From contig NZ_JAQITF010000005.1 of assembly GCF_028618665.1 (NCBI RefSeq), positions 1 through 64,000 of the forward strand: DNA of 64,000 bases. Reading direction: 5' to 3'. This document shows, in pieces, positions 26,345-36,196 of this stretch. This stretch comes from Bartonella sp. AU16XJBT (GTDB taxonomy: Bacteria; Pseudomonadota; Alphaproteobacteria; Rhizobiales; Rhizobiaceae). A program made the translations under genes and the position numbers. The notes beneath the pieces are model-generated. The model did not search any database, was not told the origin of the DNA, and saw nothing but the letters and a program-made list of their open reading frames with translations. The number at the start of each line of letters is the position of its first letter. Positions within the stretch are counted from its first letter, which is position 1.

Positions 26345-29139
26345 TGCCTTCTTTCTCTTTTAAAGCGTTCTAAGAGCGCTGGAACATGAACTTGGTCCGC
26401 TTTATAGTTTCCAGTAAGCACATAAAGGACAATATTGAGTCCTGCACGAAATGCCCATAGACGTTGCATTGGATCATTGGGAACAAGGGGATATTTCCAT
26501 GACCCTTTTTCATCGAGTGCCCAAGCACCAGCAAAGTTATTTGCGGTGATAAGCAGGGAACTTACATTATCGCCGCTAGCAAGGGAATTTTTATTTTTTT
26601 TGTTCGTTGATGAGGATTCAACCCATAAAGGTGAACCACGGTAGAGACCAGGAAAATCTGGCATAATATAAAAAGAACGCGCAACAACATGATCTGTTGA
26701 TGCGGGCTCAATAGAGGGAATGTTTAATCCTTTTAAGATGGTTCGTAATCTTTGCGTTTCTGGAGTAGTATCTCCTTCAAGATTAAGATTGCTCTTTATC
26801 TGATCCCGCGTGTCAAATAAAATGGTTCCCCCATGCTTCATAAAGTTATTTATTTTTTCAAGGGTTTTGGGGGTTAGTATAGGGCTCTTAACATCAATGG
26901 GCCAGTAAATAAGAGGATAAAAGGAGAGTTCATCTTTATCGAGATCAAGTGCTGTAACAGAGCCGGGAGTAAGCATTGTGCGCTCTGCGATAAATTGGCT
27001 TAAGGCTTCTAGACCACTTTTACTTGTTGTATCAATTTCATGATTGTTAGTTATAACGTAGGCAAGATGTGTTGCACCAGCGGCCTCTACACTATCATGA
27101 TGGTTTTCTGTCGTTTGTGCATGAAGCCTTGGATCATATGAAAACAGGGCAATTAGAATGATAAGAGGGAGGAGAAACATATTACGCCGTTTATTAAAAG
27201 AAAAAATACCTCCCATCCATAAAATGAGAAAATTATCAAAGGCAAATAATAAGAGGGCAAATCCTAAAAGAGGACCGATAAGATTTTTTTCTTTTGTATT
27301 ATAAGATAAAGGGCTCTTATGAAGAGAAGTTGGCAATGATGATTGTTTTATCAAGCGTGATGTATCAGTTAAGAGATTGAGTGCATAAAAATCGTTTTTG
27401 ACCCCATAAAGTCCTGGAGGCGTATGATAGGAAGGATGGGGTGGATTTTGAGCGTCAAAGACCAGTGGAACAACATCAGAGGGTGGTATTTGTAATCGTC
27501 CGTCAGCGGCTATAGTTCGCCAAGGATTTTGTACCGTTGTTCTTTTTTCTCTGTGTGTTAGATTTGCGTTTTCGTAAGCCCCGAATGTGATTAATTTTTG
27601 CAACATTTGTGCAAAAAAGCCAGAAAGAGGAAGATTAGACCATGTAGGGTCAGGGGCAATATGAATGAGAATGAGGGTTCCTTTACCACGTTTTGCTGCG
27701 GTAATAAGAGGAGTTCCATCCGAAAGGCTAAGCCACGTTTTTTCAAAAAGATCTGGGTTTGGTTCTGCGAGGATTTGGCGCGAGACAGTGACGTCTTCTG
27801 GAAAAGGAAGATCAAAGAAAAAACTATTTTTTGCAAAAGGGGCAAGCTTTTGTGGTTTCGTCCAAGACATAATACTTCCAAGGGAACGTTGCCCATGACG
27901 CAGCGGTACTGGAAGGAGACTGTCGTAATGTTCTGCACTACTGAGTTTTTCTCCTGCAAAGCGGATGAGTGTTCCCCCTTTATTCACAAAATCAGAAAGC
28001 TTTTTTTCTGCTTTTTCAGGGATATTAACCATGTCACCCATAATGAAAACAGATGGATTTTGTTTAAGCAAATGATCAATATCCGTTGAAAGTTCTCTTC
28101 CAGTGGAAGTTATAAGCTGTGTATGATCTCGTAATGCTTTGATAATATAATAAAATGGAGAAAGTAAAGGCTGTGCCATTTCATTGGTATCGGGGGAGAG
28201 AAGAGCAACACGGCTCACTCTGTTATGGCTGTCTACTAAAAAAGTTGCAGCAGCATGGTTTTGGTTATTGATTTTTATCCAAGCGATATCATTGCGTAGT
28301 TCAAGGGGGACATCAAAAGGAACAAGTGCTGTTGTTTCACCTTCAGAGAATTTTTTTGTAAATTGACCGAGAAGTTGATTGTTTGAATCGTAAAGACTCA
28401 GCGTAGCGGGTGTTGTGCCGTGTGTTGTTGAGCGAATAATACGCGCGACCATATTTCCATCGTTATTTTCTATGGATGTTATGCCGGTTAAATCGGAAAT
28501 ATCAGCCAAATACCATAAGAAGTTTTTAGGTTTTAATTCTTCAAGCAGAGCAAAAGTTTGCTTATCTTCATTTGTTTGTAATCCATCACTTAAATAAGCA
28601 ATATCAAGAAGTTTTCCTTTGTTTATTTTACTAAGTTTTTTTAAGGAATGCACACGGTTGACAGGCCACGGACGCGGTTGCAAATGCATTAAATGCTTCT
28701 TTATAATCTTTGCTGGTTGGGATTCTACATTGGAGATATCATTTTCAGCCGTTGCAACAAGATAAATATTTTTTTGCTGTTTTTCTGCTTGTGCAAGGAG
28801 TTTTTCAGCAATAGAGATGCGTTTTTTCCATTCTTTTACAGATGCCCAACCATTATCAATAATGAGTGCAAGGGAGTGAGATCCAGAAAAGCTAATTGGT
28901 TTTTGATTCAAAGTGGGGCGGGCTAGAGCTATGATAACAAGTGCAGCTATGGTTAAACGCAACAAGAGTAACCACCACGGGGTATGTTTTGCTTCTTTCT
29001 GCTGATGAGTTGGTTTGGGTAAAAAACGGAAAGGCGGAAAGAGCTCTTGACGCGGAGATGGAGGGGTTATCCGCAACAGCCACCAAATGATCGGTAGAAA
29101 CAAGAGCCCTAGTAACAGAAAGGGAGCAGCAAAACTCAA
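26341..29139 (-). CDS. BatA-like N-terminal / DUF4159 membrane protein
   Basis: A 932-residue protein. The N-terminal BatA-type membrane segment (two helices at about 6-20 and 58-75, with the PPSPRQELFPPFRFL stretch between them) is followed by a periplasmic region, further helices near 630-650 and 660-680, and a C-terminal DUF4159 domain (about 695-910). The start is TTG at 29139, supported by AGGAGG five to six bases upstream. The TTG overlaps the DUF58 stop codon (TTGA), so translation is coupled. Such proteins accompany MoxR ATPases and DUF58 proteins and are thought to act on envelope or extracellular protein complexes. The precise role is unknown. Confidence 0.8.
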   Translation of the reverse strand: MSFAAPFLLLGLLFLPIIWWLLRITPPSPRQELFPPFRFLPKPTHQQKEAKHTPWWLLLLRLTIAALVIIALARPTLNQKPISFSGSHSLALIIDNGWASVKEWKKRISIAEKLLAQAEKQQKNIYLVATAENDISNVESQPAKIIKKHLMHLQPRPWPVNRVHSLKKLSKINKGKLLDIAYLSDGLQTNEDKQTFALLEELKPKNFLWYLADISDLTGITSIENNDGNMVARIIRSTTHGTTPATLSLYDSNNQLLGQFTKKFSEGETTALVPFDVPLELRNDIAWIKINNQNHAAATFLVDSHNRVSRVALLSPDTNEMAQPLLSPFYYIIKALRDHTQLITSTGRELSTDIDHLLKQNPSVFIMGDMVNIPEKAEKKLSDFVNKGGTLIRFAGEKLSSAEHYDSLLPVPLRHGQRSLGSIMSWTKPQKLAPFAKNSFFFDLPFPEDVTVSRQILAEPNPDLFEKTWLSLSDGTPLITAAKRGKGTLILIHIAPDPTWSNLPLSGFFAQMLQKLITFGAYENANLTHREKRTTVQNPWRTIAADGRLQIPPSDVVPLVFDAQNPPHPSYHTPPGLYGVKNDFYALNLLTDTSRLIKQSSLPTSLHKSPLSYNTKEKNLIGPLLGFALLLFAFDNFLILWMGGIFSFNKRRNMFLLPLIILIALFSYDPRLHAQTTENHHDSVEAAGATHLAYVITNNHEIDTTSKSGLEALSQFIAERTMLTPGSVTALDLDKDELSFYPLIYWPIDVKSPILTPKTLEKINNFMKHGGTILFDTRDQIKSNLNLEGDTTPETQRLRTILKGLNIPSIEPASTDHVVARSFYIMPDFPGLYRGSPLWVESSSTNKKNKNSLASGDNVSSLLITANNFAGAWALDEKGSWKYPLVPNDPMQRLWAFRAGLNIVLYVLTGNYKADQVHVPALLERFKRERRQ

Positions 29140-30047
29140 AGTGCCCTCCTTTTTTGCAATGAAGAGTCACTCATTGTATTTGAAAGATGCAAAATGGTTT
29201 CTGTTAAAGGTTGATCCGTTGTACTCACGTGATAAGACCACCCTTGGCGTGCGCAAAAATTGACCAATTCTTTTCGCCGTGCTTGATATAGCTTACAATA
29301 GCTCTTACGAAGATTTTCGGCTTTTCCAAAAATGTGTTTTTCTTTCGTTTCAGGATCAAAAAATTCTGTATGACCTGTGTAGGGAAAACTTTCTTCTGCA
29401 GGATCAGCGATTTCAATTAAATGAGCTGTCACTTGTTTTGTCAATAAAACGTTTAAATGTTGGATGATTTTTTCAGGATGATCGAGAAAATCACTCATTA
29501 TAATGGCATGTGAAAAGCGTGTAATCGTTGAGAAATCCGGAAATGAATTTTTATCTGAATAATCTTCTAAAGCAAAGGCTATTCGTTCCACGACATTGGA
29601 TGTCATTGTGGGAGGCATTAAGTTGGGAATAGCAATATGTTCACCGCTGCGTGCAAGAAGTGATGCCAAGGCAAGGGTCAGAATGATGGCATGATTGCCT
29701 TTAGAGATTTTAGAAAAGCGTGAACAGTAATGCATCGATGCGCTCTGATCAGGCCAAAGCCAAACGGTTTGTGTCATTTGCCATTCGTGCTCGCGTAGAT
29801 ACGTATTTTCATCACGCGCTGAGCGGCGCCAATCAATGCGGGTAATGGATTCGCCTTCCATATAGGGACGAAATTGCCAAAAATTTTCTCCATTACCGCG
29901 TTTGCGTTGCTCATGCCAGCCGGTTATCAGTGTATTGGCAATATGACGTGCTTGTAAAAGGAAATATGGCATTTTGCCAGTATCCTTATACAGCTCTTTT
30001 GCCAGCGACAATCGAGGCTTTTGTAAAACTTTTTTGCCAAGTGCCAT
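29136..30047 (-). CDS. DUF58 domain protein
   Basis: A 303-residue cytoplasmic protein with the DUF58 signature around FRPYMEGESITRIDWRRSAR (about 79-98), followed by a von Willebrand-A-like fold. DUF58 proteins are regular partners of MoxR AAA ATPases. The gene begins directly after the MoxR stop (no spacer) and its own stop overlaps the TTG start of the next gene. The four genes therefore form one tightly packed operon. Confidence 0.87.
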   Translation of the reverse strand: MALGKKVLQKPRLSLAKELYKDTGKMPYFLLQARHIANTLITGWHEQRKRGNGENFWQFRPYMEGESITRIDWRRSARDENTYLREHEWQMTQTVWLWPDQSASMHYCSRFSKISKGNHAIILTLALASLLARSGEHIAIPNLMPPTMTSNVVERIAFALEDYSDKNSFPDFSTITRFSHAIIMSDFLDHPEKIIQHLNVLLTKQVTAHLIEIADPAEESFPYTGHTEFFDPETKEKHIFGKAENLRKSYCKLYQARRKELVNFCARQGWSYHVSTTDQPLTETILHLSNTMSDSSLQKRRAL

Positions 30048-31079
30048 TCAAAGAGCATCTTTCACAAGGTTATTGATAATATCTTTTACGGTTATATCTT
30101 CAGCACGAGCAGAAAAATTAAGGGCCATGCGGTGTTGTAATACGGGATAGGCTAATGCTTCAACATCATCAAGTGAGGGGGCTAAACGCCCATAATAAAG
30201 AGCACGAGCGCGAACACAAAGTGAAAGGGCTTGTGATGCGCGCGGTCCAGGTCCCCAAGAAACATAAGTATTGGCAAGGCTGTTGTCTTTATCAGGGCGG
30301 GCTGAGCGGACAATTTTTAAAATAGCTTCGATCACGTTTTCTGAAAGAGGCATTTTGCGAACGATATTTTGAATTTTTTGCAATTTTTGGGCGGATAAAA
30401 TTGCTTTTGCATTTGATTTTTTTTCTTGTGTTGTTTCTAAAATGATCCGTCGCTCTGTTGTAAGATCAGGATAGTCAATATCAATTTGCATCAAAAAGCG
30501 ATCTAGTTGAGCCTCGGGAAGTGGATAGGTCCCTTCTTGTTCGAGAGGATTTTGCGTTGCAAGAACGTGAAAAGGTTGAGGCAAATCATAACGAGTACCT
30601 GCAACGGTTACGTGATATTCCTGCATAGCCTGTAAAAGAGCTGACTGCGTGCGTGGAGAGGCACGATTGATTTCATCGGCCATGAGAAGTTGCGTAAAAA
30701 TGGGACCTTGAACGTAGCGAAAAGAACGTTTTCCCTCTTTATCTGAATCCATAATTTCAGAACCGATAATGTCCGATGGCATTAAGTCTGGGGTAAATTG
30801 GATACGTTTTTCATCAAGCCCTAAAACGGTTCCCAATGTTTCCACAAGACGTGTTTTTGCAAGCCCTGGAGCGCCGACAAGAAGAGCATGACCACCAGCA
30901 AAAATAGCCGTTAAAGCATATTCAATGACATGACTTTGCCCAAAAATAACTTTGTCAATTTCTTGTTGTATAATATCTAATTCTTTGTGTGCTGCATCAA
31001 TATCCTCAATAATGACTTGGGCTTCATGCTTGGTATTAACCTTTTTCACAGAATTAGATGCTGGATCATGGTGACTCAT
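30048..31079 (-). CDS. MoxR-family AAA ATPase
   Basis: A 343-residue AAA+ ATPase of the MoxR type, thought to act as a chaperone for metal insertion or complex assembly. Walker A is GAPGLAKT (69-76), Walker B LLMADEIN (131-138), with sensor 1 around ATQNPLEQEG and an arginine-containing C-terminal lid. It heads the operon with DUF58, BatA/DUF4159 and the large membrane protein. It is transcribed away from the cca gene, so the 250-base spacer to its right holds divergent promoters. Confidence 0.92.
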   Translation of the reverse strand: MSHHDPASNSVKKVNTKHEAQVIIEDIDAAHKELDIIQQEIDKVIFGQSHVIEYALTAIFAGGHALLVGAPGLAKTRLVETLGTVLGLDEKRIQFTPDLMPSDIIGSEIMDSDKEGKRSFRYVQGPIFTQLLMADEINRASPRTQSALLQAMQEYHVTVAGTRYDLPQPFHVLATQNPLEQEGTYPLPEAQLDRFLMQIDIDYPDLTTERRIILETTQEKKSNAKAILSAQKLQKIQNIVRKMPLSENVIEAILKIVRSARPDKDNSLANTYVSWGPGPRASQALSLCVRARALYYGRLAPSLDDVEALAYPVLQHRMALNFSARAEDITVKDIINNLVKDAL

Positions 31080-31327
31080 ATTTTTTCCTTAAGGCGTTTG
31101 TCGCAAAAATAGTAATTTTCTCTGCATGATAATGGACATTTTATTGTTTGTAACAGAAAATGAGAAGAAAAGAAGCATCATAAGGCGTTTTTTTCATAAG
31201 TCGTATATAGAAGAGAAAAATTTCTTTGAAAGAAAGAGGCATGTTTTATAAGGGATGTCTTAAAAATTTTGTTTTATGAAGAGAGTTTCTGAAAGCAATG
31301 AAGACAACTTTTTTGAAAGGTTAAAGG

Positions 31328-32581
31328 GTGAATATAAGGCAGAACTTCAAACAGGTTGCGTGGTTACAACAAAGGGATATCCAAACACTTCTTCGTGTTT
31401 TATCTTTAGAGGGGGAAGAGGCGCGTATCGTGGGGGGAGCGGTGCGCAATCAACTATTAGGGCAGCCTATTAGTGATATTGATATTGCGACAACTTGCTT
31501 ACCGCAACAGATTATCACGCGTGTAGAAGAAGCAGGATTTAAAGCTATTCCTACAGGGATTGCGTTTGGTACAATCACAGTGGTTGCGCATTCATGTGCT
31601 TATGAGGTCACAACACTTCGCAGTGATATTGAAACAGATGGTCGTCATGCAAAAGTGGCATTTGGTCGTGATTGGAAAAAAGATGCTGAACGGCGTGATT
31701 TTACGATAAATGCCCTTTATTGTGATGCTGCTGGCAACCTTTATGATGATGTAGGAGGCTTGAGCGATATTGCGAGCCGAACGGTTCGTTTTATTGGTGT
31801 TGCAGAAAATCGTATTAGCGAAGATTATTTGCGTATTTTACGATTTTTTCGCTTTTTTGCGTGGTATGGAGCGGGACGACCTGATGGGCAAGGATTGAAG
31901 GCATGTGTTCGTTTAAAGCACGGTTTAAAAAAACTTTCTTCTGAGCGTATTTGGGCAGAAATGAAAAAGCTTCTTTTGGCTTTAGACCCAACACGTGCTC
32001 TTTTATGGATGCGACAAAGCAGAATTTTGTCACTCATTTTTCCTGAAACAGAAAAATGGGGCATTGATGCAATTCACGCATTGGTGAAAACAGAACAGAC
32101 ACTTGGTTGGAAAGTTGATCCATTTTTACGGCTGGAAAGTCTTCTTCCTCCTGATCCTATACGTCTTCATAAAATGGCACAGCGCTTGCGTTTTTCTCAT
32201 AAGGAAACCACACGATTAAAGGAATGGGCAGAATTAGAAATAATAAAACAAAACTGTCCTGATCATTTTGTGCAAAAACTGATTTATTTTCATGGACGAC
32301 AGCCGGTTTTAGATCAATTATCCTTATCTATCGCTGCATCACATGTCGCGACCCTAGAAAAAGGGGATTCTTTGCAAAAAACAGAAGATTATCTCAAACT
32401 TTATCAGCTTGTTCAAAAATGGCAGATTCCAACTTTTCCTATTAATGGTAACGACTTAATAAAAAAAGGTTTTTCAAAAGGTATTCTTTTAGGAAAAAAA
32501 CTTAAAGAACTAGAAATGATATGGGTTGAAAGTGGATTTTTAATGGATCGTTATGCATTATTAGAAAAAATTGATTTATAA
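31328..32581 (+). CDS. cca: CCA tRNA nucleotidyltransferase / poly(A) polymerase family protein
   Basis: Adds or repairs the 3' CCA of tRNAs using CTP and ATP. 417 residues. The N-terminal class II nucleotidyltransferase head has GGAVR (36-40) and the catalytic DID (50-52). RRDFTINAL (122-130) and EDYLRILRFFRF (165-176) are the neck motifs of CCA-adding enzymes. The GTG start at 31328 lies just after AAAGG. The C-terminal part is less conserved, as usual. The alternative is a PcnB-type poly(A) polymerase, but alphaproteobacterial members of this form are generally CCA enzymes. Confidence 0.88.
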   Translation: MNIRQNFKQVAWLQQRDIQTLLRVLSLEGEEARIVGGAVRNQLLGQPISDIDIATTCLPQQIITRVEEAGFKAIPTGIAFGTITVVAHSCAYEVTTLRSDIETDGRHAKVAFGRDWKKDAERRDFTINALYCDAAGNLYDDVGGLSDIASRTVRFIGVAENRISEDYLRILRFFRFFAWYGAGRPDGQGLKACVRLKHGLKKLSSERIWAEMKKLLLALDPTRALLWMRQSRILSLIFPETEKWGIDAIHALVKTEQTLGWKVDPFLRLESLLPPDPIRLHKMAQRLRFSHKETTRLKEWAELEIIKQNCPDHFVQKLIYFHGRQPVLDQLSLSIAASHVATLEKGDSLQKTEDYLKLYQLVQKWQIPTFPINGNDLIKKGFSKGILLGKKLKELEMIWVESGFLMDRYALLEKIDL

Positions 32582-33319
32582 TATGGCTGTTTATAAATGC
32601 ACGGCTGTTTTTATTTTTTAAGTTAAGACACTTAATTTATAATAATTTGTCATTATTCATGTGAAATTAAGAGTACCGAATATTGTAAGATTATTTCAAA
32701 TCTGTTCATATTACATCAATCAAAATTATTACCTTATACGTCACAAGCAAGGGAGGTCGTGTGAGGAAAAATGATTATAGGGAGGAAGAATGCCTCTTAT
32801 GAACCATATTAAAGTAAGGGGGAAATTTTTTGAACAGACAAAGAGAATAATAATAACGGTTTATTCTTTGTATGAGCATAAAGAGGGAAATGTTCCATGG
32901 TTTTTACTATGAGAGGGATTTAATCATTCACAGGTGGTGATATGAAATGGATGTAATCAGCACTAAGAAACGTTTATTTTAATCAAGTGTATGAATGAGC
33001 AATACAATGGCGTTTACTGCTTTGTGATAAAGTGACCTTAATTAAAGAGTTCTTTTTATTTTTCTTTTAGTCATCTTATTTTATAGCTGTTTATTTTATC
33101 AGCCCTTGATTATTGGAAATGGCGGGCATTATACGCTTTAACTGTATTTATAGGATAGCTTATGCATTGTTAGAGGCTTTATTCAAAAAGTATCGTTGAA
33201 AAGTATCTGCTTTTAAGATTTATAAAATTCTTGAAAGATGAGTTTTTTCTCCTTATTTGAGAACCAGAGTTCATACATTTTGATTATTCTATTAAAGCTT
33301 TGATAGAATTGTTGTGTTT
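32582..33319. other. Long spacer holding dispersed repeat copy 5
   Basis: Apart from repeat copy 5 (about 32630-33015), the remaining 300 bases up to trmL hold no frame or structure I recognise. Confidence 0.55.
32630..33015 (+). repeat. Dispersed intergenic repeat, copy 5 (long, plus orientation)
   Basis: Core TTTCAAATCTGTTCATATTA with CATCAATCAAAATTATT (32693-32731) and ACGTCACAAGC (32738-32748). GGGAGGAAGA then directly precedes ATGCCTCTTATGAACCATAT at 32790, an ideal Shine-Dalgarno and start. The following frame reads M-P-L-M-N-H-I-K-V-R and stays open for about 40 codons. The tail (CACAGGTGGTGATATGAAATG) aligns with copy 2. Confidence 0.78.
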
Positions 33320-33796
33320 TTATAGATTACAGTTTCTTTCATGATAACCAATTTGGCGCAGGGCTTCCCCTGTTGTTATGGCTACACTCATGGCAAGATT
33401 GAGAGAGCGGGCCTGTGGTTGCATGGGAATTTTCAATGTGTAATCGGCAGATTCATGAACATAATCGGGAGCTCCAGCTGATTCACGACCAAAAAGTAAA
33501 ACATCATTTTTTTGATAGCATATCTGCGTGTAGCATGTTTTTGCTTTTGTACTTAAAAGCAACAGACGGCGGTTAAAGTGTTTCATGGAGCTTATAAAAT
33601 GTTGCCAATCAATGTGTCGTTCTAAGGAAGCATATTCGAGATAATCCAATCCTGCACGTTTGAGATTACGATCTGACAGATTAAAGCCTGCGGGTTCAAT
33701 AATGTGCACATGTAAACCAAAACAAGCACTAAGACGTAAAATTGTTCCAGTATTACCAGCAATATCAGGTTGGAAAAGAGCTATATGAAGTGTCAT
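33320..33796 (-). CDS. trmL: tRNA (cytidine(34)-2'-O)-methyltransferase TrmL
   Basis: SPOUT-class methyltransferase that modifies the wobble position of tRNA-Leu using S-adenosylmethionine. The start chosen (33796) gives the family N-terminus MTLHIALFQPDIAGNTG, with about 158 residues in total. An in-frame ATG at 33844 would add 16 residues unlike the family and lacks a ribosome site. Motifs GRESAGAP (motif 2) and IPMQPQARSLNLAMSVAI (motif 3, the knot) are complete. It is a single gene on the minus strand. Confidence 0.92.
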   Translation of the reverse strand: MTLHIALFQPDIAGNTGTILRLSACFGLHVHIIEPAGFNLSDRNLKRAGLDYLEYASLERHIDWQHFISSMKHFNRRLLLLSTKAKTCYTQICYQKNDVLLFGRESAGAPDYVHESADYTLKIPMQPQARSLNLAMSVAITTGEALRQIGYHERNCNL

Positions 33797-33899
33797 GTTC
33801 TCTGTAATATGATTTTTTTCAACTTTGTAAAGAAGTGCCGTCATTTATTCGAAAAAATTTTTTGAGAAATATATGTTTTTACATTTAGTTTGTATGACC

Positions 33900-34241
33900 T
33901 TTAAGTTTAAGGGAAAAAGTTACGGATAAAGATTTGTTTGAGATAAGAGAAAATCTCTTGATTGATGATTTCCTTTGATTGAGCAATACATGAAATGAAT
34001 TGGCTTATTATGGTGAAAAGTAGGATATTTAATGAGGTTGGATCATTCATTTTGACTGAGATGTGACCATAACAAGAAAGTTTTTTCTTTAAAGAGTGTT
34101 TATTTACATGTTCTATCCATTTTTATCAGGCAAGAGAAGGGTTTTGATTGATTGAATAGGAACAGAGATTTGAAATACAAGACACTTACGGTATTTTGGT
34201 TTCTTATTCACTCTGTAAAACGATTAATTATCATTAAACTA
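33900..34241 (-). repeat. Dispersed intergenic repeat, copy 6 (minus orientation)
   Basis: Read on the minus strand: head TTTAATGATAATTAATCG (34224-34241), TACCGTAAGTGTCTTGTATT with TCAAATCTCTGTTCC, then TTCAATCAATCAAAACCC and CTCTTGCC (about 34128-34160). The tail is diverged and its left edge is uncertain. The rest of the 33797-34386 gap must hold the petABC promoter. Confidence 0.65.
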
Positions 34242-34386
34242 GATTTTTGTATCAATCATACAAATGGTATAAGTTTTCTACAAAGATATTTTATGGGTTA
34301 AGACAATGGATTGATCCGTCATTGTACAAGGGGTGAGGGTATGATAAAAGGACGTTTTTGAAAAGTGTCTCTTTGAAGTTAAGGTA

Positions 34387-34935
34387 ATGGGTAAGCAGAC
34401 GAGGCGGGATTTTCTGTTTTTGGTAACAGCTGTTGCAGGAGCAGTTGGCATGGGAGTTGTTACGTGGCCTTTTATCCGTCAGTTGCGCCCAGATGAGGCT
34501 GTTTTGGCATCTTCTTCTGTTGAGGTTGACCTTTCTGGTATTGAAGAGGGGATGTCGGTAACGGTAAAGTGGCGAGGACAGCCTGTTGTTATTCGAAACC
34601 GTACGGCAAAAGAAATTGCTGATGCGCGCGCTGTGAGTTTGAGTCTTCTAAAAGATCGTCAAGCGCGCAATCCTAATCTTGAAGGTGAAAAAGAAGCGAC
34701 AGATTTTGCACGTTCAGCAGGCAAAGGGCGTGAAAATTGGCTTATTGTCATTAATCTTTGTACGCATTTAGGCTGTGTAACGCTTGGGCAATCAGGTAAG
34801 TTTGGAGGGTGGTTGTGTCCGTGTCATGGATCTGTTTATGACACCGCTGGAAGAGTGCGCTCAGGTCCAGCGAACTATAATTTAGCTATTCCACCTTACC
34901 AATTTCTCTCTGATACTTTGCTCAAAATAGGATAA
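34387..34935 (+). CDS. petA: Ubiquinol-cytochrome c reductase Rieske iron-sulfur subunit
   Basis: Carries the 2Fe-2S cluster of the cytochrome bc1 complex. 182 residues: a twin-arginine motif (RRDFLFLV, about 6-13) with the single transmembrane anchor (about 9-30), then the Rieske fold with box I CTHLGC (125-130) and box II CPCHG (144-148). These contain the two Cys and two His ligands. The start ATG follows TTAAGG. It heads the petA-B-C operon with a 4-base gap to the next gene. All ligands are present. Confidence 0.95.
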   Translation: MGKQTRRDFLFLVTAVAGAVGMGVVTWPFIRQLRPDEAVLASSSVEVDLSGIEEGMSVTVKWRGQPVVIRNRTAKEIADARAVSLSLLKDRQARNPNLEGEKEATDFARSAGKGRENWLIVINLCTHLGCVTLGQSGKFGGWLCPCHGSVYDTAGRVRSGPANYNLAIPPYQFLSDTLLKIG

Positions 34936-34939
34936 GGTT

Positions 34940-36196
34940 ATGACAAGGTTTCCTCCTTATTGTCCTAAAAGCGCTCTTGCCCGTTGGTTTGATAAGCGTT
35001 TTCCTCTTCCTCGTTTTTTTTATAATGCATTTGTGATTTTTCCTGTTCCGCGTAATCTTAATTACTTTTATACATTTGGCGGCATTTTGACCATTATGCT
35101 TTTATCACAGCTCTTGACGGGTCTTGTCTTGGCGATGCATTATGTTCCAGATGTTCATTTGGCTTTTGAAACGGGTGAACGATTTCGGCGTGAGGGGCAG
35201 TTTGGATGGCTTTTTCGTCCATGGCATAGTGTAGGCTCTTCATTTTTTTTTATTGCCGTTTATATCCATTTGGCGCGCGGACTTTATTATGGTTCTTATA
35301 AAAATATGCGAGAGATGGTATGGGTTACAGGGATTTTTATTTATATCATCATGATGGCAATTGCTTTTTTTGGTTATGTGCTTGTTTGGGGGATGATGTC
35401 TATTTCAGCCGCTTCAGTGATTGCAGGACTTTTAAAAACGATACCTTTGGTGGGGACATGGTTGCATGAGACACTTCTTGGTGGTTATGGCGTAGAGCAA
35501 CCAACATTGAATCGTTTTTATGTTTTCCATTATGTTTTATCATTTGTTTTGCTTCTTTTTGTGGGGCTTCATATTTGGGCGATCCACTGTGTGGGGCAAG
35601 GAAATCCAACGGGTCTTGCGATACAATCAGAGAAAGAAACGATACCGTTTTCGCCTTATGCGTTTATCAAAGATATTTTTGCCATTACTGTTTTTCTGAT
35701 CTTTTTTTCTTGGTTTTTGTTTTATATGCCCGATTATATGGGGCAAGCCGAAAATTATAGCGTAGCTGATCCTTTAAAGGCGCCGCTTCGTGTGGTTCCA
35801 GAATGGTATTTCTTGCCTTTTTATGCGATGCTGCGTGCTATAACTTTTGATATTGGTATTTTTTCTTCAACTTTTGTGGGCTTTGTTCTCTTCGTCAGTT
35901 CGATTCTCGTGTTAATGTTTGTTCCATGGTTAGATCGTTCTAAAATATGTTCGGCAAGATATCGCCCTGTTTATAAAATTTTCTTTTGGGCGTTTGTTAT
36001 TGATGTCATTTTTCTTGGTTGGCTGGGGTCAAGAGAAATAAGTGACAGAATTCTTTTATGGACGCAATTGGCTACGGTTTATTATTTTATATTCTTTTTG
36101 GTTATTTTGCCGATTTTGCCTAGATTTGAAAAAAGTCGTTCTCTTCCTTCTTCAATTATGCAAGATCTGAAACAGAAAAAAACGAGACTATGGTAA
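34940..36196 (+). CDS. petB: Cytochrome b of the bc1 complex
   Basis: A 418-residue polytopic membrane protein holding hemes bL and bH and both quinol sites. Heme-binding histidines are visible around RPWHSVGSSFFFIAVYIHLARG (first pair with the later FYVFHYVLSF and LHIWAIH segments). The Qo-site PEWY motif is in VPEWYFLPFYAMLRAI. The length is usual for alphaproteobacteria. Its end overlaps petC by 7 bases, which supports coupled expression. Confidence 0.96.
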   Translation: MTRFPPYCPKSALARWFDKRFPLPRFFYNAFVIFPVPRNLNYFYTFGGILTIMLLSQLLTGLVLAMHYVPDVHLAFETGERFRREGQFGWLFRPWHSVGSSFFFIAVYIHLARGLYYGSYKNMREMVWVTGIFIYIIMMAIAFFGYVLVWGMMSISAASVIAGLLKTIPLVGTWLHETLLGGYGVEQPTLNRFYVFHYVLSFVLLLFVGLHIWAIHCVGQGNPTGLAIQSEKETIPFSPYAFIKDIFAITVFLIFFSWFLFYMPDYMGQAENYSVADPLKAPLRVVPEWYFLPFYAMLRAITFDIGIFSSTFVGFVLFVSSILVLMFVPWLDRSKICSARYRPVYKIFFWAFVIDVIFLGWLGSREISDRILLWTQLATVYYFIFFLVILPILPRFEKSRSLPSSIMQDLKQKKTRLW

